Source: Azorhizobium sp943371865
Lineage (GTDB): Bacteria > Pseudomonadota > Alphaproteobacteria > Rhizobiales > Xanthobacteraceae
Assembly: GCF_943371865.1 (NCBI RefSeq)
Contig: NZ_CALRWL010000003.1
Coordinates: 1-64,000 of the forward strand
DNA: 64,000 bases
Direction of reading: 5' to 3'
Shown here: positions 61,175 to 64,000 of the stretch, piece after piece
How the letters are laid out: each line of letters opens with the position of its first letter
How positions within the stretch are numbered: the stretch's first letter is position 1
Notes under the pieces: generated by a model
Told to the model about the DNA's origin: nothing
The model's input: only the letters and a program-made list of their open reading frames with translations
The model's database searches: none
Program-made: the position numbers and the translations under genes

Positions 61175-62421
61175 GCCGGACCGTCACCGATTCCGCAGCC
61201 GCCACCGGCGCGGCTCCCGCCGAGGTGGCGGCGCCGGCCCTCCCGGTCATGCGCCGGATTGAACTCATTCCGCTCGTGCCGGATGCCGGCGCCGAGACCC
61301 GGGACTCCGAGCACCCCAGCACCCCACCCCTGCCGTTCTGGCGGCGCTATGCGCTGTTCCTCAGCCTGTTCGTCCTGCCCGTGTTTCTGGCCATCGTCTA
61401 TTTCGGCCTGATCGCCTCGGATATCTTCATCTCCGAAGCCACGTTCCTAGTACGCTCTTCCTCGCGTACCAGCGGGTCGAGCCTCTCGATGATGATGCAA
61501 AGCGACAGCATGTCGCGTGCCGCCGATGAGACCTATGCGGTCGCCGAGTACATGCTGTCCCGCGATGCGGCCACGGAGCTGGCGAAATCCGCCAACCTCA
61601 AGGCCATCATGGCGCGCGAGGAAGCCGACATCTTCAGCCGCTATCCAAGCCCGCTGGGCAAGGACACGCAGGAACAGTTTTATCGCGCCTACCGGCGGAT
61701 CGTCGACGTGGTGACCGATGGGGGAACCGGCATCTCCACCTTGACAGTGCGAACCTATCGCCCCGAGGACGCCTCGACCTTGGCCCTGGCGCTCCTCGGC
61801 GTCACCGAGAAGTTCGTGAACCGGTTGAACGTGCGTTCCAATGAAGACGCCGTGAAATTCTCCGAGACGATGCTCAAGGAAGCCCAGGCACGCTTGGCGG
61901 ACGTCGAGAGTCGACTGGCGGAATACCGCAACACGCAACTCGTGGTGGACCCGGAAAAGGAATCCACTCAGTCGCTGGCCATGCTCGGCAAGATGGCGAC
62001 CGAAATCGCCCGCCTGGAAGCCACGCTGTCGCAGCAAAGGGCCATGGCCCCGGACAGCCCAGCCAACGCGCCCCTGACCGAACGCATCTCCGCCTATCGG
62101 GCCGAGATGCAGAAGCAGCGCAAGGCCGTGGTGGGCGGTGCCGACTCCATTGCCAGCAAGCTGCAGGGCTATGAACTTCTGGTGGTGGAACGTGAACTCG
62201 CGGCCAAGGCCTTGGCCGCGGCGACAACCTTCCTGGAGAGCGCGCGGCAGGAAGCCCAGTCCCAGCGCATCTATCTGCAGACCATCTCCGAGCCGAACGT
62301 TCCCGACCAGGCCCTGCAACCCAAGCGCTTGCTGGGCGTGATTGCCGTCTTGTTCATGTCCCTGTGCGTGTATTGGATCGCGCGCAGCCTGGTGGCGAAC
62401 ACCCTGGAACACCAGGCATGA
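61171..62421 (+). CDS. KpsE-like capsule export inner-membrane protein (second copy)
   Basis: A 416-residue protein homologous in layout to the first KpsE-like protein. It has a longer Pro/Ala-rich cytoplasmic N-terminus (about 60 residues), a helix at about 62-82, a coiled-coil periplasmic domain, the ISEPNVPDQALQPKRL segment and a final helix near 390-405. Two such proteins in one exporter operon is unusual. They may form a hetero-oligomer, or one may serve a different polymer. ATG 61171 overlaps the permease stop by 4 bases. The upstream open frame runs over the permease gene and is rejected. Confidence 0.88.
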   Translation: MSRTVTDSAAATGAAPAEVAAPALPVMRRIELIPLVPDAGAETRDSEHPSTPPLPFWRRYALFLSLFVLPVFLAIVYFGLIASDIFISEATFLVRSSSRTSGSSLSMMMQSDSMSRAADETYAVAEYMLSRDAATELAKSANLKAIMAREEADIFSRYPSPLGKDTQEQFYRAYRRIVDVVTDGGTGISTLTVRTYRPEDASTLALALLGVTEKFVNRLNVRSNEDAVKFSETMLKEAQARLADVESRLAEYRNTQLVVDPEKESTQSLAMLGKMATEIARLEATLSQQRAMAPDSPANAPLTERISAYRAEMQKQRKAVVGGADSIASKLQGYELLVVERELAAKALAAATTFLESARQEAQSQRIYLQTISEPNVPDQALQPKRLLGVIAVLFMSLCVYWIARSLVANTLEHQA

Positions 62422-63146
62422 ACGACCATTGGCTGCCAGCGGATCGCCAACAGCCGCTCGCCCTGGCGGGACCGCCTTCCAGCAGGGCGGCCGTGCCGTC
62501 CATTCGCCTCGACCAGATCGTGAAGGAATATCATACGCCCATCGGCATGCGGCGGGTGCTCGACGGCATCGGCTTTGAGATCGTGAAGGGCGAGAAGATC
62601 GCCGTGCTCGGCCGGAACGGAGCCGGCAAATCAACCCTGGTGAAGATCATCGGCGGCGTAGAACCCCCCACGTCCGGCACGATCACCCGCGACCTCAGCA
62701 TGTCCTGGCCCATCGCCTTCTCCGGTGGCTTCGACGTGACCATGAGCGGCCTGGACAACATCCGCTTCATTGCCCGACTTTATGGGGTGGATGGCGGGGA
62801 TGCGGTGGCGCGCGTTGACGACTTTGCGGAGCTCGGCCGGCTGCTCAGCCTGCCGGTGAAGACCTATTCCTCCGGCATGCGCAGCCGGCTCATGTTCGGA
62901 TTGACCCTGGCGGTGGACTTCGATTGCTTCCTCATCGACGAGGTGATCTCTGTCGGCGACCAGCGGTTCCAACGCAAATGTCACGATGAGCTGTTCGTGA
63001 AACGCGCGGGATGCGCCATGATCCTGGTCAGCCACGACATGCACATGATCCGCACCTATTGCAACAAGGCCCTGGTCCTGAAAAACGGGCGCGGTCGGGT
63101 GCTGGAAGACTTAGAGTTAGCCCTGAGCATTTATGAGACCATGTGA
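62418..63146 (+). CDS. KpsT-like capsule ABC exporter ATPase
   Basis: A 242-residue ATPase of the polysaccharide exporter type. Walker A is GRNGAGKST (65-73), the signature SSGMRSRLMFG, the Walker B region DCFLIDEVISVGD, and the H-loop SHDMHMI. It lacks the C-terminal carbohydrate-binding domain of O-antigen exporters, which fits group 2-like capsule export. It overlaps the second KpsE-like gene by 4 bases and closes the export operon. Confidence 0.92.
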   Translation: MNDHWLPADRQQPLALAGPPSSRAAVPSIRLDQIVKEYHTPIGMRRVLDGIGFEIVKGEKIAVLGRNGAGKSTLVKIIGGVEPPTSGTITRDLSMSWPIAFSGGFDVTMSGLDNIRFIARLYGVDGGDAVARVDDFAELGRLLSLPVKTYSSGMRSRLMFGLTLAVDFDCFLIDEVISVGDQRFQRKCHDELFVKRAGCAMILVSHDMHMIRTYCNKALVLKNGRGRVLEDLELALSIYETM

Positions 63147-63219
63147 CGGCGTGCGCTGCTTCATCAGACGTCGGCCGCCAGGCTCCATGAGGATCACAGA
63201 CCATAGGGGCCGGCCCTCA

Positions 63220-64000
63220 TGTTGATATCCACGTTTGGGCCTCCGTCAGGCTACACGCAATTTTGCCTCTTCATGATCCGCGCACTCGCCGAGGAGGTCC
63301 TGCAGGACCTCGATTATATCGCTGTGGACGAGATCGAGCAGATGCGGGCGGCCTGGGCGAAGCGCCAACATCCACATGTTCTCTTTTTTTCCTACAGCCC
63401 TGAGCGGGCGATGGTCGATGTTTTCCTGAAGCTTGACCGTCCCCTTCTTATTCTTACCGAGCACGTGGACGACATCACTACATACATCATGCGCGAACGG
63501 GCTCAGACATGGCCCTGGGCGGTGCGCCTGACCCATCAATGTCTCTTTGCCATCAATGATCTGATGCTGGGCTCGCGGGCGCTGATCCTGCGACGCGAGT
63601 ATGAGCTGACCTTTGCCGAGTTCTTTCAGGCGATCGCCACCCATTTCCAGATTGAATTGGAAGAGCGCCACATGTTCGGGATCATGGCGCGGGCGAACTT
63701 CGGCGCGGACTTCGCTTTGTCCGACTCCATGGAGAAGGGACTGCTCGCCCGCTGGGAACATGCCCATCCGATGTATGAAGCGCCCGAAGGGCTTTCGCGC
63801 AGCGATGCCAAGGTCATCGAGCAGATCAACGCCCCGCTTAAATCTCTCATGAGCGGCCGCAACGTGGATCACTTCTTCTGGCCACAGGAAATATTCATCC
63901 CTGCGGATACTCCAAACGAGATTCTCATCGGCCCGATAGAGATGCTGGGCCCGGCCCGGTGCCTCTCTTACGGGCCCTATCTCCATCTCCCCATGGGTCG
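63220..64000 (+). CDS. hypothetical protein, cut by the right edge
   Basis: An open frame from ATG 63220 runs to the window end without a stop (260 codons visible). The AGGGG upstream is acceptable. Codon use looks normal, although the A+T content is somewhat higher than in the export genes. The visible part has no signal peptide or obvious catalytic motif; it is acidic, with VLFFSYSPERAMVDVFLKL and LLILTEHVDDITTYIM segments suggesting an alpha/beta core. It follows the KpsT-like gene by 73 bases on the same strand, so it probably belongs to the capsule locus. I do not recognise the family. Confidence 0.6.

Noticed and set aside
63246..63986. 246-residue minus-strand frame at the right edge
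   Set aside because: The plus-strand frame from 63220 has a plausible start, follows the capsule operon and has normal residue composition, so it is preferred. This choice is not certain.

Overview
The window is GC-rich, densely coding bacterial DNA, most likely from an alphaproteobacterium of the order Hyphomicrobiales (possibly Xanthobacteraceae; the family is a guess). The indications are the rkpA-rkpG-rkpH capsule module known from rhizobia, a Nit1C nitrilase cluster, dispersed alphaproteobacterial-type palindromic intergenic repeats, a glutathione-dependent formaldehyde pathway and many aromatic-acid genes. No rRNA, tRNA, CRISPR, transposase or phage gene was recognised.

Layout. 324-2099: a sulfotransferase-like protein with a long coiled-coil tail. 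2540-4488: formaldehyde detoxification (glutathione-dependent dehydrogenase plus S-formylglutathione hydrolase). 4563-6080: a HerA/DUF87-type ATPase. 6295-7602: an MFS transporter gene interrupted by one in-frame stop. 7869-8372: a peptide deformylase paralogue lacking key residues. 8379-10958: an AlgJ/AlgI-like exopolysaccharide O-acetylation pair. 11258-12661: a MocR-type regulator facing 13003-20925, a complete Nit1C/MSMEG_0572-type nitrogen-starvation cluster (small protein, nitrilase, radical SAM, GNAT, AIR-synthase-like, glycosyltransferase, small protein, flavoprotein), preceded by a textbook sigma-54 promoter and followed by an extra LnmK-like hot-dog protein.

20937-29778, minus strand: a cluster for 2-pyrone-4,6-dicarboxylate (PDC) and gallate/protocatechuate 4,5-cleavage intermediates: a LysR regulator, a dehydrogenase, two PDC-lactonase paralogues (one with a Tat signal), a DctA-type carrier, GalD, GalB, LigK and an orphan Bug-family binding protein. 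No ring-cleavage dioxygenase is present, which suggests the cluster feeds on imported PDC or related acids. 29861-30661: a VbhA-like antitoxin and Fic toxin. 30677-33683: an ABC importer. 33886-35811: a cysteine-synthase-family enzyme divergent from a MarR regulator. 36049-43211: a UbiD decarboxylase and UbiX prenyltransferase with an ABC importer, an MDR oxidoreductase and a thioesterase, probably an aromatic-acid decarboxylation module. 43237-46941: PutA divergent from an Lrp-type regulator. 47087-47557: a MaoC-like hydratase.

47671-64000: a capsule locus. It holds an outer-membrane export lipoprotein, then RkpA (2473-residue iterative type I PKS/FAS), RkpG (alpha-oxoamine synthase) and RkpH (SDR), which probably make an amino-lipid needed for capsule. 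After these comes an exporter in the unusual order KpsE-like, KpsM-like, second KpsE-like, KpsT-like, joined by 4-base overlaps. A further gene runs off the right edge. The sulfotransferase-like and AlgI/AlgJ genes at the left end could modify surface polysaccharide too, but that link is inferred.
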